Source: Oscillospiraceae bacterium
Lineage (GTDB): Bacteria; Bacillota; Clostridia; Oscillospirales; Ruminococcaceae
NCBI GenBank assembly: GCA_003531585.1
Contig: DQFX01000053.1
Coordinates: forward strand, 1,612-57,480
Direction of reading: 5' to 3'
DNA: 55,869 nt
A program made the position numbers and the translations under genes. A model generated the notes under the pieces. The model was not told where the DNA came from and did no database searches. It saw only the letters and a list, made by a program, of their open reading frames with translations. The number at the start of each line of letters is the position of its first letter. Within the stretch, counting starts at the first letter, position 1. Of the stretch, positions 14,111 to 23,122 are shown piece by piece.

Positions 14111-16894
14111 TCACGAGAATTTGAAAGATTTCAGCGACAGCATGCCGCTGGTAGTCATACGCAGTGTGAACACTCCGTCGACAGGCTCGGCGGGAGCGTT
14201 GACAGTCGTGAATTTTGTCATGCTGCCGGTGGGCGGTATTACTACTTCAGCAACGACCTGTCTGGATTCAGCCGCCGTTATTGTAAGCTTTACCTCCGGT
14301 CCGGGGTTGGAAGCTGTTACAGTCACCATGTGATAGCTTCGCATTCTGCAAAATTCAAAGCTGATACTGCTCTGCCAGTCGTTTATAAGCGCGTACTCGT
14401 TGAGTTCTCTGTCAGCGTCGAACTTAACGTCAATATAATCCAGTGCGGAAACCGCCGGAATCTCGCCGGAAACTTCAACGCCCTCGTAGTTTGACGCGTT
14501 CACCTGAATTTCACAAGTTCTGCGGATATCTGCCGAGGAAGCTCCGATCATCAGTGTATAATTTCCGCTGAACAGGTCGAAATCGTTTTTATTGATGTTC
14601 CAGTAGGAGAGGTCGCTGACCGGGAAAGAGAGCTTTGCGGTAACGGTTTTCCCTCTGGGCACATGAATTCTCGTGAATGCACGGAGCTGTTTCTTCGGCA
14701 CTGTCATAGTAATGCCGGAAGGAGCGGCATAAAGCTGTACCACCTCGTCGCCGTCCATTATTCCGACGTTTTCTATGTCCAGGGTCACTGTTACAGTGTC
14801 GCCGAGCTGGTAGGAAATCTTGTCCGTTTTTGCCGAGCAGTATCTGAATCCGGTGTAGCTTAAACCGAACCCGAACGGGAACAGCGGCTCGCCTTCATAG
14901 TACAGATATGTCGAGTGTGTGCGCATTATATTGTAGTCCTCAATGCTGCAAAGTTCGTCAGCGGAACGGTACCATGTGACCGGACAGCGTCCGGCGGGTG
15001 ATATCTCCCCGAATAGGGTTTTTGCAACTGCCTGACCGAGCGAGGGTCCGGCATGAGAAATATGCATTACGGTTGAAATACGTTCGTTGTCAAGCTGATA
15101 TGGGTACCCGGAAATCAGGAAAAGAACCGCGTCCTGATTAAGCTCAAGCACGGCGTCAAGCGCACGTGTCTGCTTGTCCGGGAGTTTTAAGTGCATTCTG
15201 TCCGTGGTCTCGCGGGCGTTTATCATCGGATCGTTGCCGCAGAACACGACAACATTATGCGCTTCGGTGGCGACCCTTCTGACCCGTTCGGTGCCGTCGG
15301 AGAAAATCTCCATTGTAAGGAGCGAATTTTTCGGCGCTCTCAGGGCTTCCGATGACGTAAGCTCCCCTTCGGGAGTTATGTACAGAAAACGCTTCTGCCA
15401 GTTTTTCAGGCGGCATTCCCGGTCGTTTTTCTCAATATAAAACAGTTCATGGACGAACCACCCGAACACCTGATCCGCTGTACACTTCATCACGCCGCAG
15501 TCAGTAAGGAACTTATTGTTCAGGCAGGAGCGCAGGGATACCGCGCCGTCCCCCCATTCGAACAGCTCAAAAAGGCAGGCTTCGTTAATGAGCGGGCTGT
15601 CGCACTTTACGGAGCCATCCTCGCTCACAGAGAAGTAAAACCCGTTTGAAGCGCTTCGCAGCGCGATCGTATCATTGCCGCAGTCGTAGATGATGTTCTC
15701 TCTGCCGAGCTGTGCGGTCAGTACGTCAAGGATCGTGCTGCACTTCGGCGAAAGTCCGGTATACCAGTCGCGGAACACCATGTCGGCATGGTAGCCTATT
15801 ACTGCAAGCTTTCTTTCCTTGTTCAGCGGAAGAACTCCGCGGCTGTTTTTCAGGAGTATCACCGACTTCTCAGCGGCTTCTTGGGCGGCGCGGGAATGTT
15901 CCTCGCTGCAAAGCAGGCTCTCCGGGTAGTCAAACTTTGTGATGTCGTCGAACTCTCCGAGCAAGAAACGCGCCTTGAGCGGACCAGCAAGCGCCCGGTC
16001 GATGTCAGCCGTGGATATCTGTTCAGATTCCAGCGCTTCACGGGCGGACTGCTTTACGATGTCCTCGTTGTCAGTCATGATTTCCGCGCCGTTGTGCCTG
16101 CGGATTTTAACGAACGCTTCGGTGTGGTCTCGGTCGCTCTGATGGTACTGTACATTCTGAATGAAGTCCCCGCCATCGGTAACTGCGAACAGCAGACCCC
16201 ACTGCTCCCTCGCAAACTGGAGTTCCGCAGAGCAAAGCTGCTCGATTCCGTTGACTTCGTTATAGCTTGTCATGAGACTGAGCGCCCGTCCGTCGCGTAC
16301 CGGTTTTTCGAACGCTTTGAGGTAGTATTCATGCTTCAGCCGCGTCGGGACATTCGCGTTGCAGTTTACGCGGGTGTTCTCGTTGTTGTTGGCGTAGAAG
16401 TGCTTGAGCGTAGGAATGACCCGCATGTACTTTTCGTCTGAACCAGCCATTCCGCTGGTGTACGCTGCCGCCATGGTTCCGGCAAGGCACGGATCCTCGC
16501 CGTAGGCTTCCTCGTTCCGCCCCCAGCGCGGGTCGCGTTCCAGGTCTACAGTAGGTCCCCACACGCAAAGCGAGGATTTCCCCTTTTGCGTATAGATCCT
16601 GTTTTCAACGCCGGTTACTTCGCCCATGCGTTTCATTACATCAGTATCGAACGTCGCGGCAAGTCCGAATGGCTCCGGGAAAACCGTCGAGGGGTACTCC
16701 CCCTGATGATCGCGGCAGACAAGCCCGCGGGCAACCTCGGTGCCTATCCAGAATTCCTTTATTCCAAGCCTTGGGACTGCGTTCATATGCGTTGTAAGAA
16801 GTCCCAGTTTTTCTTCTGTTGTAAGTTCGGCAAGAAGAGCGGATACTCTTTCGTCAAAGTCAAGTGAAGTATCGCGAAATCTGTTTTCCGGCAT
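14111..16894 (-). CDS. Glycoside hydrolase family 3 enzyme with inserted beta-trefoil-like domain
   Basis: This 927-residue intracellular enzyme has no signal peptide and is of the beta-glucosidase/beta-xylosidase type. The GH3 N-terminal barrel (about 10-330) has the substrate-binding segment LKHFYANNNE and the likely nucleophile Asp in FAVTDGGDF near residue 240. The C-terminal alpha/beta domain starts at about 340 (SVILLKNSRGVLPL) and is interrupted at about 405-535. The insert (IALRSASNGFYFSV, FLTDCG, RFLYITPEG) resembles a fascin/ricin-type beta-trefoil. An FnIII-like domain (about 695-800) and a CBM6-like end (about 805-927) follow. The start at 16894 fits AAGAGGTG. The substrate is unknown; xylo- or gluco-oligosaccharides are likely. 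Confidence 0.88.
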   Translation of the reverse strand: MPENRFRDTSLDFDERVSALLAELTTEEKLGLLTTHMNAVPRLGIKEFWIGTEVARGLVCRDHQGEYPSTVFPEPFGLAATFDTDVMKRMGEVTGVENRIYTQKGKSSLCVWGPTVDLERDPRWGRNEEAYGEDPCLAGTMAAAYTSGMAGSDEKYMRVIPTLKHFYANNNENTRVNCNANVPTRLKHEYYLKAFEKPVRDGRALSLMTSYNEVNGIEQLCSAELQFAREQWGLLFAVTDGGDFIQNVQYHQSDRDHTEAFVKIRRHNGAEIMTDNEDIVKQSAREALESEQISTADIDRALAGPLKARFLLGEFDDITKFDYPESLLCSEEHSRAAQEAAEKSVILLKNSRGVLPLNKERKLAVIGYHADMVFRDWYTGLSPKCSTILDVLTAQLGRENIIYDCGNDTIALRSASNGFYFSVSEDGSVKCDSPLINEACLFELFEWGDGAVSLRSCLNNKFLTDCGVMKCTADQVFGWFVHELFYIEKNDRECRLKNWQKRFLYITPEGELTSSEALRAPKNSLLTMEIFSDGTERVRRVATEAHNVVVFCGNDPMINARETTDRMHLKLPDKQTRALDAVLELNQDAVLFLISGYPYQLDNERISTVMHISHAGPSLGQAVAKTLFGEISPAGRCPVTWYRSADELCSIEDYNIMRTHSTYLYYEGEPLFPFGFGLSYTGFRYCSAKTDKISYQLGDTVTVTLDIENVGIMDGDEVVQLYAAPSGITMTVPKKQLRAFTRIHVPRGKTVTAKLSFPVSDLSYWNINKNDFDLFSGNYTLMIGASSADIRRTCEIQVNASNYEGVEVSGEIPAVSALDYIDVKFDADRELNEYALINDWQSSISFEFCRMRSYHMVTVTASNPGPEVKLTITAAESRQVVAEVVIPPTGSMTKFTTVNAPAEPVDGVFTLRMTTSGMLSLKSFKFS

Positions 16895-16906
16895 GTCGTT
16901 CACCTC

Positions 16907-17389
16907 TTATTTCTTGGATTCTTCATTAACGCGCTTCCTTTTGCTCAGCTCCGCATATATGAAAATATCCCTGGAGCGTGTTATATGAAAGCTGTTCTTC
17001 TTTATGTAGTCGTTGGCTGTGTGCTTCGGTCTTGCGGTTTTCATGCAGGATTTCATGATAAGGCAGACGATAAGTGCGATCACAATTCCCACTGCAAGCG
17101 ATATGCCCGCCATTTTAAGGATATCCTGCGCGGTGTAAGTCTTGGGTTCCTCCGTAACTTCTGTGCTTGGTTCATCGATAAGAGCTACATTATTTTCGAG
17201 ATACAGCTTTTCAATTCCGCTGTATTCAGCGAGTGCGACAGATTCTGTATTTTCATCGACTGAATTCGATTCTATCAGCACTGAAAACGGCTGGTATGGT
17301 GCAGCGTCATATAAGGGGGCTGCGCCCGCCGCTGTGGAAACAGTCAGCGCGGCGAAAGATGCCGCGAGAACGGAAACGATTCTTTTCAT
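16907..17389 (-). CDS. Small secreted or membrane protein of unknown function
   Basis: This 160-residue protein has an N-terminal signal sequence (VLAASFAALTVSTAAGA), an external acidic segment of about 65 residues (EVTEEPKTY), one strong membrane helix near 93-113 (GISLAVGIVIALIVCLIM) and a basic cytoplasmic tail ending KRKRVNEESKK. AAGGAGGTG precedes the ATG. It lies 12 nt after the zinc-ribbon gene, and a paired membrane role is plausible. No family was recognised. Confidence 0.7.
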   Translation of the reverse strand: MKRIVSVLAASFAALTVSTAAGAAPLYDAAPYQPFSVLIESNSVDENTESVALAEYSGIEKLYLENNVALIDEPSTEVTEEPKTYTAQDILKMAGISLAVGIVIALIVCLIMKSCMKTARPKHTANDYIKKNSFHITRSRDIFIYAELSKRKRVNEESKK

Positions 17390-17401
17390 GACAGCACCTC
17401 C

Positions 17402-18463
17402 TTACATAAATAGCTGGAGCAGCGTTCCGATAATACCTACTCCGACCGAGATTGCGGCGAAGATCGCCCAGAACTTACGCCAGCTTACCGGAAGCTCTCC
17501 AACGAACTTTCCAGTTTGAGCGTTCATTGCAAATTTATATATCTTTCCGCGGTAGTTCGTGCTGAGCACCCAAACGGGAAGCATTGCATAGCGGATTCTG
17601 CCGGTATTGAGATGCATGTTCGTGCTTTTAGTGCTTACGGTGTCATAGCCTACGACCGTATTTCTGAGCAGTTCCTGCATGCCGTTCTTTACGCGCTCGT
17701 TTGCGCGGGGCTGCGCCGCTACGGAATCCACATTGTACTTATCAGCAAGGAATCCTGAGAGATACGCCTGCTGGAAATGCTTCCCGGCAGAGACGTCAAA
17801 CGGCTCGATGGCTTCCATGTAACATGCTTCCATTTTGTCGGAGCCGTTTACCGGAACATCGGCAAATCCCGCCTCGCCTTCGCGGACAACCATGTAATGT
17901 TCAGTCCGAGTGTAATCGAAATCGTCGGTGGACCATTTCTTGACCTTTGTTGCGTCGAAGCGCATTTTTCCCGCAGCGTCGCAGTCATAGAGCCAGAACG
18001 GAACGTACAGACCCTTTATCTCCTCGATACGGTGCTCTGAAACAAACGTAGGCGGAAGCAGAGGCTTGCCCTTGCAGAACTTCCGCAGAGCATTCTGTGC
18101 CTCCTCTTTTGTTTTGGTGAACGGAATTATCAGATCAGGCTGGAGCATTCCGGTAACATTGTTGTTGAGAACGACCGGGCTGTCGCAGTACGGGCAGCTA
18201 GTCGCCGCAGAATCGTCGCTGACTGTGATAGCTCCGCCGCAGGACTGGCATATGTAGGTCTTTAGACCTGTTACCTCTCCGGGGGCGTTATACGGATCCC
18301 AGGCGTATTCCTCAACAGGCGCGGAGTTTTCCTCCTGCTCGAATTCCTCAAGAGTTGCTATATCATAAGTGTTGTCGCAGTAGTCGCATTTCATTTTCTG
18401 CTCGGCTGCGTCCCATTTGAGTTTTGCTCCGCAGCCGGGGCACTTGAATTCCTGAACTCCCAT
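17402..18463 (-). CDS. Zinc-ribbon membrane protein (TFIIB-type ribbon)
   Basis: This 353-residue protein has two or three zinc ribbons at the N-terminus (CPGC...CDYC at about 9-30; CQSC...CPYC at about 73-94), a conserved middle domain with KPLLPPTFVSEHRIEEIKG and WLYDCDAAG, and a C-terminal hydrophobic helix (WAIFAAISVGVGIIGTLLQL). This architecture is common in Firmicutes, annotated as zinc-ribbon or TFIIB-type domain protein of unknown function and often found near membrane-associated proteins. Here it precedes the small membrane protein gene by 12 nt. Function is unknown. Confidence 0.8.
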   Translation of the reverse strand: MGVQEFKCPGCGAKLKWDAAEQKMKCDYCDNTYDIATLEEFEQEENSAPVEEYAWDPYNAPGEVTGLKTYICQSCGGAITVSDDSAATSCPYCDSPVVLNNNVTGMLQPDLIIPFTKTKEEAQNALRKFCKGKPLLPPTFVSEHRIEEIKGLYVPFWLYDCDAAGKMRFDATKVKKWSTDDFDYTRTEHYMVVREGEAGFADVPVNGSDKMEACYMEAIEPFDVSAGKHFQQAYLSGFLADKYNVDSVAAQPRANERVKNGMQELLRNTVVGYDTVSTKSTNMHLNTGRIRYAMLPVWVLSTNYRGKIYKFAMNAQTGKFVGELPVSWRKFWAIFAAISVGVGIIGTLLQLFM

Positions 18464-18485
18464 AATTACCGTCCTTTCTGCAATA

Positions 18486-19733
18486 TCAGTTCATTTTCTT
18501 ACGAAGTATCGTGTGAGGCGGTACGACGATCGCCGTCGGAATAGACAGTTTTTCTGTAGCACGCCTTGCAATGTCTATCTGCGTTCCATCAGCGCCGAAC
18601 ATGCTTTCCGGTTTGAAAATAATAGGTTCCGCGTGAGGAGGAAGTAGCTCCAGTTCATCGCTGAGCGTGAAGTAATTGCGCTGCGTAAGGTGCATCACGC
18701 CGTCCTCGCAGTAATCGACAACGCCCACGAAATCGTAATCCCGCATGTACCCGCTGTCGGCAAAATACTGCCCGCCGTTGGTAACAATATTAGGATCCTG
18801 CGTTCCGGAGCCGTCGGTCGGCTTTTCGTAGAAAAAGCCCGTGCTGTAAGGTCTGTGGCTTATCTTGTTTACCTCGTCAAGCACCCACTTCGGTGGCTTT
18901 TCACCCTTCAGGCAGCTGTCCAGAGCCGCACGGTACGCGTTGACCGTCAAGGCTACATAATATGCCGATTTTGCTCTGCCTTCAATTTTGAAGCTGGTAA
19001 CGCCCGCGTCGATAAGGTCGTCAAGGTGGTCGATCATGCACATGTCGCGGGAGTTAAGAATGTAGCTTCCGCGTTCGTCCTCAAACACCTTGAAGAACTG
19101 ATTCGGGCGCTTTTCTTCCATGAGATAGTAGCTCCAGCGGCAGGGCTGCGCGCATTCTCCGCGGTTTGCTCCGCGCCCGGTGAGATACTCGGAGATCAGG
19201 CACCTTCCGGAAAAGCTGACGCACATTGCACCGTGGACAAACGTTTCTATTTCCATATCTGCCGGGATCCTGCGGCGTATCTCCCTGATGTCCTCCAGCC
19301 CGACCTCACGGGCGAGGACTACGCGCTTAGCGCCCATCTTGTAAAGCTCAATTGCGGTCTGATAATTCACAACGCCCGTCTGGGTCGAGATGTGAAGCTC
19401 CATTTTAGGCGCGTACTGCTTTATCATGGAGATCACTCCGAGATCGCACGCTATTGCCGCGTCAACTCCGCATTCCTGTGCGGCGGCTATATATTTCGGA
19501 AACTGCTCGATCTCGCTGTTGAGCGGTATCGTATTGCAGGTCAGGTGAACCTTTACGCCGCGTTCATGCGCGAAACGCACAGCGCGGTCGAGTCCGTCCA
19601 TGTCAAAGTTTTTTGCACCGGCGCGCATTCCGAAGCTTTTACCGGCAAGGTACACAGCGTCGCAGCCGTAGTCCAGCGCGGAGCGCAGGCACTCCTCGTC
19701 GCCTGCCGGAGCAAGAAGCTCTATCTGGTTCAT
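18486..19733 (-). CDS. U32 family peptidase (tRNA or rRNA hydroxylation type)
   Basis: This 415-residue protein carries the U32 signature: ETFVHGAMCVSFSGRC followed by SEYLTGRGANRGECAQPCRW, at about residues 161-202. Members studied in bacteria (TrhP, RlhA) take part in hydroxylation of tRNA uridine-34 or 23S rRNA, using prephenate-dependent chemistry, and bind Fe-S through conserved cysteines. Others are collagenase-like. The length fits the YrrO/TrhP-type proteins. It starts immediately after the mltG stop (19734), as is usual in clostridia, where mltG, an O-methyltransferase and U32 genes cluster. Confidence 0.88.
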   Translation of the reverse strand: MNQIELLAPAGDEECLRSALDYGCDAVYLAGKSFGMRAGAKNFDMDGLDRAVRFAHERGVKVHLTCNTIPLNSEIEQFPKYIAAAQECGVDAAIACDLGVISMIKQYAPKMELHISTQTGVVNYQTAIELYKMGAKRVVLAREVGLEDIREIRRRIPADMEIETFVHGAMCVSFSGRCLISEYLTGRGANRGECAQPCRWSYYLMEEKRPNQFFKVFEDERGSYILNSRDMCMIDHLDDLIDAGVTSFKIEGRAKSAYYVALTVNAYRAALDSCLKGEKPPKWVLDEVNKISHRPYSTGFFYEKPTDGSGTQDPNIVTNGGQYFADSGYMRDYDFVGVVDYCEDGVMHLTQRNYFTLSDELELLPPHAEPIIFKPESMFGADGTQIDIARRATEKLSIPTAIVVPPHTILRKKMN

Positions 19734-21128
19734 TTAGTTCTGTTCCTCCTCGCGGAGCGCTGCGTCTATAATATTCTGCTCGTGCTTTTCAACCGTGCTT
19801 GCGTAGTAGAATACTCCATCGCTGCTGCTCAGGAAATAATAGTAATCTGTTTCAGCCGGATAAAGCGCGGCGTTGATAGCCTCAAGACCCGGACTGCATA
19901 TAGGTCCTGCAGGAAGACCCACGCAGGTGTAAGTGTCGTAAGCTGTTATAACGTTCTCGTAGAGCGCCAGCGAGCTGGACGGAATATTCGGCCGAATGAC
20001 ATCTTCAATATAGTTATCGGTGGTATCAGACTGGAGGTGCGGATATTCGTACATGTTCTCAAGACGATTGTGGAATACAGATGAGATGTTCGCCATATTT
20101 TCCTCGTTTGTACCCTCCTTCTGGATAATGGAAGCAAGGGTCACAACCTCGTCGAATGTCATTCCGAGCTCCTTTGCCCGGGCGTACATCTTTTTTGTTA
20201 TCTTATTCTGGAAATTGGAATACATCTTTTCAGCCGCCTGCTTTGCGTACTGGCTTGTGTCCATACTGGGCTTATCTGGGAGATCGTCGATAACATAGAA
20301 CTCGTAGGTATCTGGGAAAAGGTAGCCCTCCAGAGCGTAGAAGCGATTTTCAGTAACGGTGATCTGCTCCTCAAAGTCGTATTTTTCCAGCTTGGAGCGG
20401 TAGTACTTCTCGAAATCATCAGCACGGCAGACGAGGTTTTCCTCAAGAAGCTGACCTATCTGCTGCGCGTTGTAACCCTCGGGAATCATTACAGTAACGG
20501 TGTTTGTGTACTGACGAACAGTTTTCAGCAATGTTATAATGTTGCTGTAGGACATGGTGGAATTGACGGTGTACTCACCGTCGAGAAAGCCTTCCGACTC
20601 GTTCTTCATGTTAATGTACGTCTTGAACAGCCACGGCATTTCAATGATACCATTTTCATGCAGAGTTTCGGCAATATCGTCGACATTCATCGTACTGTCG
20701 ATCACAATATCTGCTTCATGGCTCTTTTTTGCCATTCCGGTGTAGTCCATCAGACCTACTATCACCTTCCACGCGAGGAAAACTCCCACGCAGATAGCGG
20801 CAACCGAAAGAACAACCCCCAGGAAAACATGTCCCATCGTGCGCGTGTGATTTGTATATTTCTTCTTTTTGCGGCGTTTTTTGCGTTTCCTGACGGGATT
20901 TGCAGCCGGTGCCGCTTCTGTTTCGTCAGGTGCGGTAAGGGAATCCATCATGCGGGTGCTGCCCGGATCGTCCGCGCTGTTCATTTCTGTGAAGCGGTCA
21001 CGCGGCGCGATCCCGGAAGGATCCTCGGGGTCCGCGTCATGTATGCTGTTGAGTTCCCGGGTCGTTCCGAAATCATCGGAGTTGTCGTTCACCGGAAACC
21101 CGAGCTGATCAAAGTTGTTCTTATCCAT
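19734..21128 (-). CDS. mltG: Endolytic murein transglycosylase MltG
   Basis: This 464-residue membrane protein cleaves nascent glycan strands and is thought to set their length during wall synthesis. A long disordered cytoplasmic N-terminus (about 1-100, ending in a lysine block RKRKKRRKKKKY) precedes one membrane helix at about 108-130. A LysM-like part follows, then the YceG catalytic domain with the glutamate in ASIIQKEGTNEENM and LQSDTTDNYI. The N-terminal tail is longer than in E. coli but usual for Firmicutes. GAGGAA precedes the ATG. Confidence 0.94.
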   Translation of the reverse strand: MDKNNFDQLGFPVNDNSDDFGTTRELNSIHDADPEDPSGIAPRDRFTEMNSADDPGSTRMMDSLTAPDETEAAPAANPVRKRKKRRKKKKYTNHTRTMGHVFLGVVLSVAAICVGVFLAWKVIVGLMDYTGMAKKSHEADIVIDSTMNVDDIAETLHENGIIEMPWLFKTYINMKNESEGFLDGEYTVNSTMSYSNIITLLKTVRQYTNTVTVMIPEGYNAQQIGQLLEENLVCRADDFEKYYRSKLEKYDFEEQITVTENRFYALEGYLFPDTYEFYVIDDLPDKPSMDTSQYAKQAAEKMYSNFQNKITKKMYARAKELGMTFDEVVTLASIIQKEGTNEENMANISSVFHNRLENMYEYPHLQSDTTDNYIEDVIRPNIPSSSLALYENVITAYDTYTCVGLPAGPICSPGLEAINAALYPAETDYYYFLSSSDGVFYYASTVEKHEQNIIDAALREEEQN

Positions 21129-21150
21129 ATATTTTCCTCATGTATTTGCT

Positions 21151-21687
21151 TTATTCTGTGATGATCTCGTCCGACCTCATGTCGTGAGGCTCGGCGGGTA
21201 CTTTCATCACAAAATCCGAATAGCATATCACGACCGACTTCCCGGGGAATCCCGCAAGGAATCTGTCATAGTATCCCCTGCCGTAGCCAAGCCGCAGTCC
21301 TCCGCGATCGCAGCAAAGCGCCGGAACAATGCATAGCGAATCGCTGTCTGGCACTGCCGGGACGCTTCTGTCAACAGGTTCCATAATATTGAACCTGCCA
21401 ACGGAAAGCTCTTCAAATGAACGGATAGGGTAAAATGTGAGTTCCGAATCGCCGGAAACTGGCACAGCAACGGTTTTACCATGCTCAAAACACCATTTCA
21501 TGAGCTGCCGGGTATCGACTTCTATCTCAGTCGAGACATAGGTGAATACGGAGCTGCACTTTTCAAGAAGCGGAATCAGTCGATCAAATATCCGTGAGTC
21601 AGCGGCAGATTTCACATCGTCAGGCATGTTCCTGCGGCGCTGGATAAGTTCCCTGCGGAGCGCCTTCTTTTCGTCCGGAATGTTCAT
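21151..21687 (-). CDS. 5-formyltetrahydrofolate cyclo-ligase
   Basis: This 178-residue enzyme converts 5-formyl-THF to 5,10-methenyl-THF with ATP. It shows a basic N-terminus (KKALRRELIQRRRNM), the folate-binding PVSGDSELTFYPI segment and the C-terminal nucleotide loop RLGYGRGYYDRFL. The start is placed at ATG 21687, which overlaps the stop of the DJ-1 gene (ATGA). The open frame continues 44 codons upstream inside that gene but this part has no family similarity. It belongs to the long minus-strand operon. Confidence 0.92.
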   Translation of the reverse strand: MNIPDEKKALRRELIQRRRNMPDDVKSAADSRIFDRLIPLLEKCSSVFTYVSTEIEVDTRQLMKWCFEHGKTVAVPVSGDSELTFYPIRSFEELSVGRFNIMEPVDRSVPAVPDSDSLCIVPALCCDRGGLRLGYGRGYYDRFLAGFPGKSVVICYSDFVMKVPAEPHDMRSDEIITE

Positions 21688-22229
21688 CTGTCGGCTACTA
21701 TGGCAGAGCGAAGCTCTGTTGATCTTTTTTCGCCGCAGAGAACCTTGACAAGTTCCAGACCGAACTCGATCGCCGCACCAGCGCCGCATGCGGTCGTGAA
21801 CTGACCGTCGGTAACGCACAGCTTGTTCAGGACTTCAGCTCCTGTAAGGTACTGTTCAAAGCCGGGGAAGCAAACAGCTTTTCTGCCGTTCAGCAGTCCG
21901 AGCTTGCCCAGAATCGAAGGCGCGGCGCATATCGCACCGACCGGAATGCCCTTTTCAACGCAGTACTTTATTGCTGACTGAACAACCGGAGATTTCTCAA
22001 GATTAAGGGTTCCTGGCATGCCGCCGGGGAGCACGATGAGCTGTACAGAGCTGTCCAGCTTTGTTTCGGCTTCTGTAAGGTCGGCAGTGACCCTGATACC
22101 GTGAGAGCTCGTGGGTGTGGACGTACCGATTCCGACAAGCTTTACGTCGAGCTTTGCGCGGCGCAGCATATCAATAGGCGCTATAGCCTCTGTTTCTTCG
22201 AATCCGTCAGCTAAAAATACGTATATCAT
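21684..22229 (-). CDS. DJ-1/PfpI family protein
   Basis: This 181-residue protein has the glutamine-amidotransferase-like fold. The nucleophile elbow GAICAAPSILG carries the conserved cysteine near residue 100, and the acidic residue at the N-terminal GFEETE is present, as in YajL/DJ-1. Members act as chaperones or deglycases or in oxidative stress; the exact activity is disputed in the literature. GGAGGT precedes the ATG. It overlaps the folate gene by four bases. Confidence 0.92.
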   Translation of the reverse strand: MIYVFLADGFEETEAIAPIDMLRRAKLDVKLVGIGTSTPTSSHGIRVTADLTEAETKLDSSVQLIVLPGGMPGTLNLEKSPVVQSAIKYCVEKGIPVGAICAAPSILGKLGLLNGRKAVCFPGFEQYLTGAEVLNKLCVTDGQFTTACGAGAAIEFGLELVKVLCGEKRSTELRSAIVADR

Positions 22230-22231
22230 AA

Positions 22232-23122
22232 TTATACCTCCGAAAATGTTATCAGATATTTTTCTTCAAGGAAAGCGGGGTGATATGACAGCTTGGCTTT
22301 ACGAAGCCCTTCTGAGCCTGTGTCCTCCTCGCGGTTTATATAGGCGAATCGGTCGGCGAGCGTTCTGGCGAACTCGCAGTTCACTGCGGTGTATGCGCCC
22401 TGATAATTCAGCAGGGCTTTTTCCGCATGAACTACGAACGTATCTGCGGCAGAAGGTTCGCCGAATGTGAACGCCTGCGCTTCGCCATTTACGCGAAGAA
22501 GTCCGCCTGTATAATTCAGGTCCGTGAAGTAATCGAGGCTTTCGCTTACCACATCTGCTTCCACGGATTTTTCTTCGTCAGGCTCGCCTGATTCCAGCCA
22601 TTTAGCGAGAACATCGCGGCACTCAGGGATATTGTGAGCGGTTATCGGTTCAAACGACCAGTCGTTCTCGTAGAAGCGATTCAGGTGATTCCGTTTCGAA
22701 TGATAGCGCTTCCCTTTCAGCTCAGCAAGATCAGAAGAATTGTAAACATAGTCGAATCCGTCGCGGTCGGCAACGGCGCTCACGTCCGGGTACAGTGACT
22801 TCAAAACCGCTGTGCATTCAGCGTTTGCGGTCATGAGGAGCGGAATGTTCAGCTCCCTGCAATAGCTTTTTAATGCGGGAATCAATCTGCGGATATCTCC
22901 ACTTCCAGACGGATATAGGAAGCGCGGCGTGCCGCTGGTGTGGTCGGTGTTTTTCAGCAGGTAGAAATCTTCGAACCTGCATATTTCCGCGTTGTAGGCA
23001 TTACGCCAGACATAGTTGTTTCCAAAAGTGTACAGACAGCCGCGGAAATCCGATTCGGCAAGCAGTTTAACTGCCCATTCCCTGTCGGATAGCTGAGGCG
23101 GTCTGAAATCAAATTCAGCCAT
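22232..23122 (-). CDS. DUF2156 (LPG synthase C-terminal-like) acyltransferase-fold protein
   Basis: This 296-residue soluble protein contains two GNAT-like halves typical of DUF2156: FRGCLYTFGNNYVWRN near the start, KGKRYHSKRNHLNRFYEN in the middle (the usual GKKLRxKRNHI motif), and AYTAVNCEFARTLA towards the end. In MprF the same domain transfers lysine or alanine from tRNA to phosphatidylglycerol. Stand-alone copies are common in gut clostridia and their substrate is unknown. The start codon shares one base with the tmk stop. The flippase half of an MprF-type system lies nearby at 24194, on the other strand. Confidence 0.85.
   Translation of the reverse strand: MAEFDFRPPQLSDREWAVKLLAESDFRGCLYTFGNNYVWRNAYNAEICRFEDFYLLKNTDHTSGTPRFLYPSGSGDIRRLIPALKSYCRELNIPLLMTANAECTAVLKSLYPDVSAVADRDGFDYVYNSSDLAELKGKRYHSKRNHLNRFYENDWSFEPITAHNIPECRDVLAKWLESGEPDEEKSVEADVVSESLDYFTDLNYTGGLLRVNGEAQAFTFGEPSAADTFVVHAEKALLNYQGAYTAVNCEFARTLADRFAYINREEDTGSEGLRKAKLSYHPAFLEEKYLITFSEV

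Noticed and set aside
18690..20084. 464-codon open frame on the plus strand
   Set aside because: It lies wholly opposite the U32 peptidase and mltG genes, which have clear family motifs.
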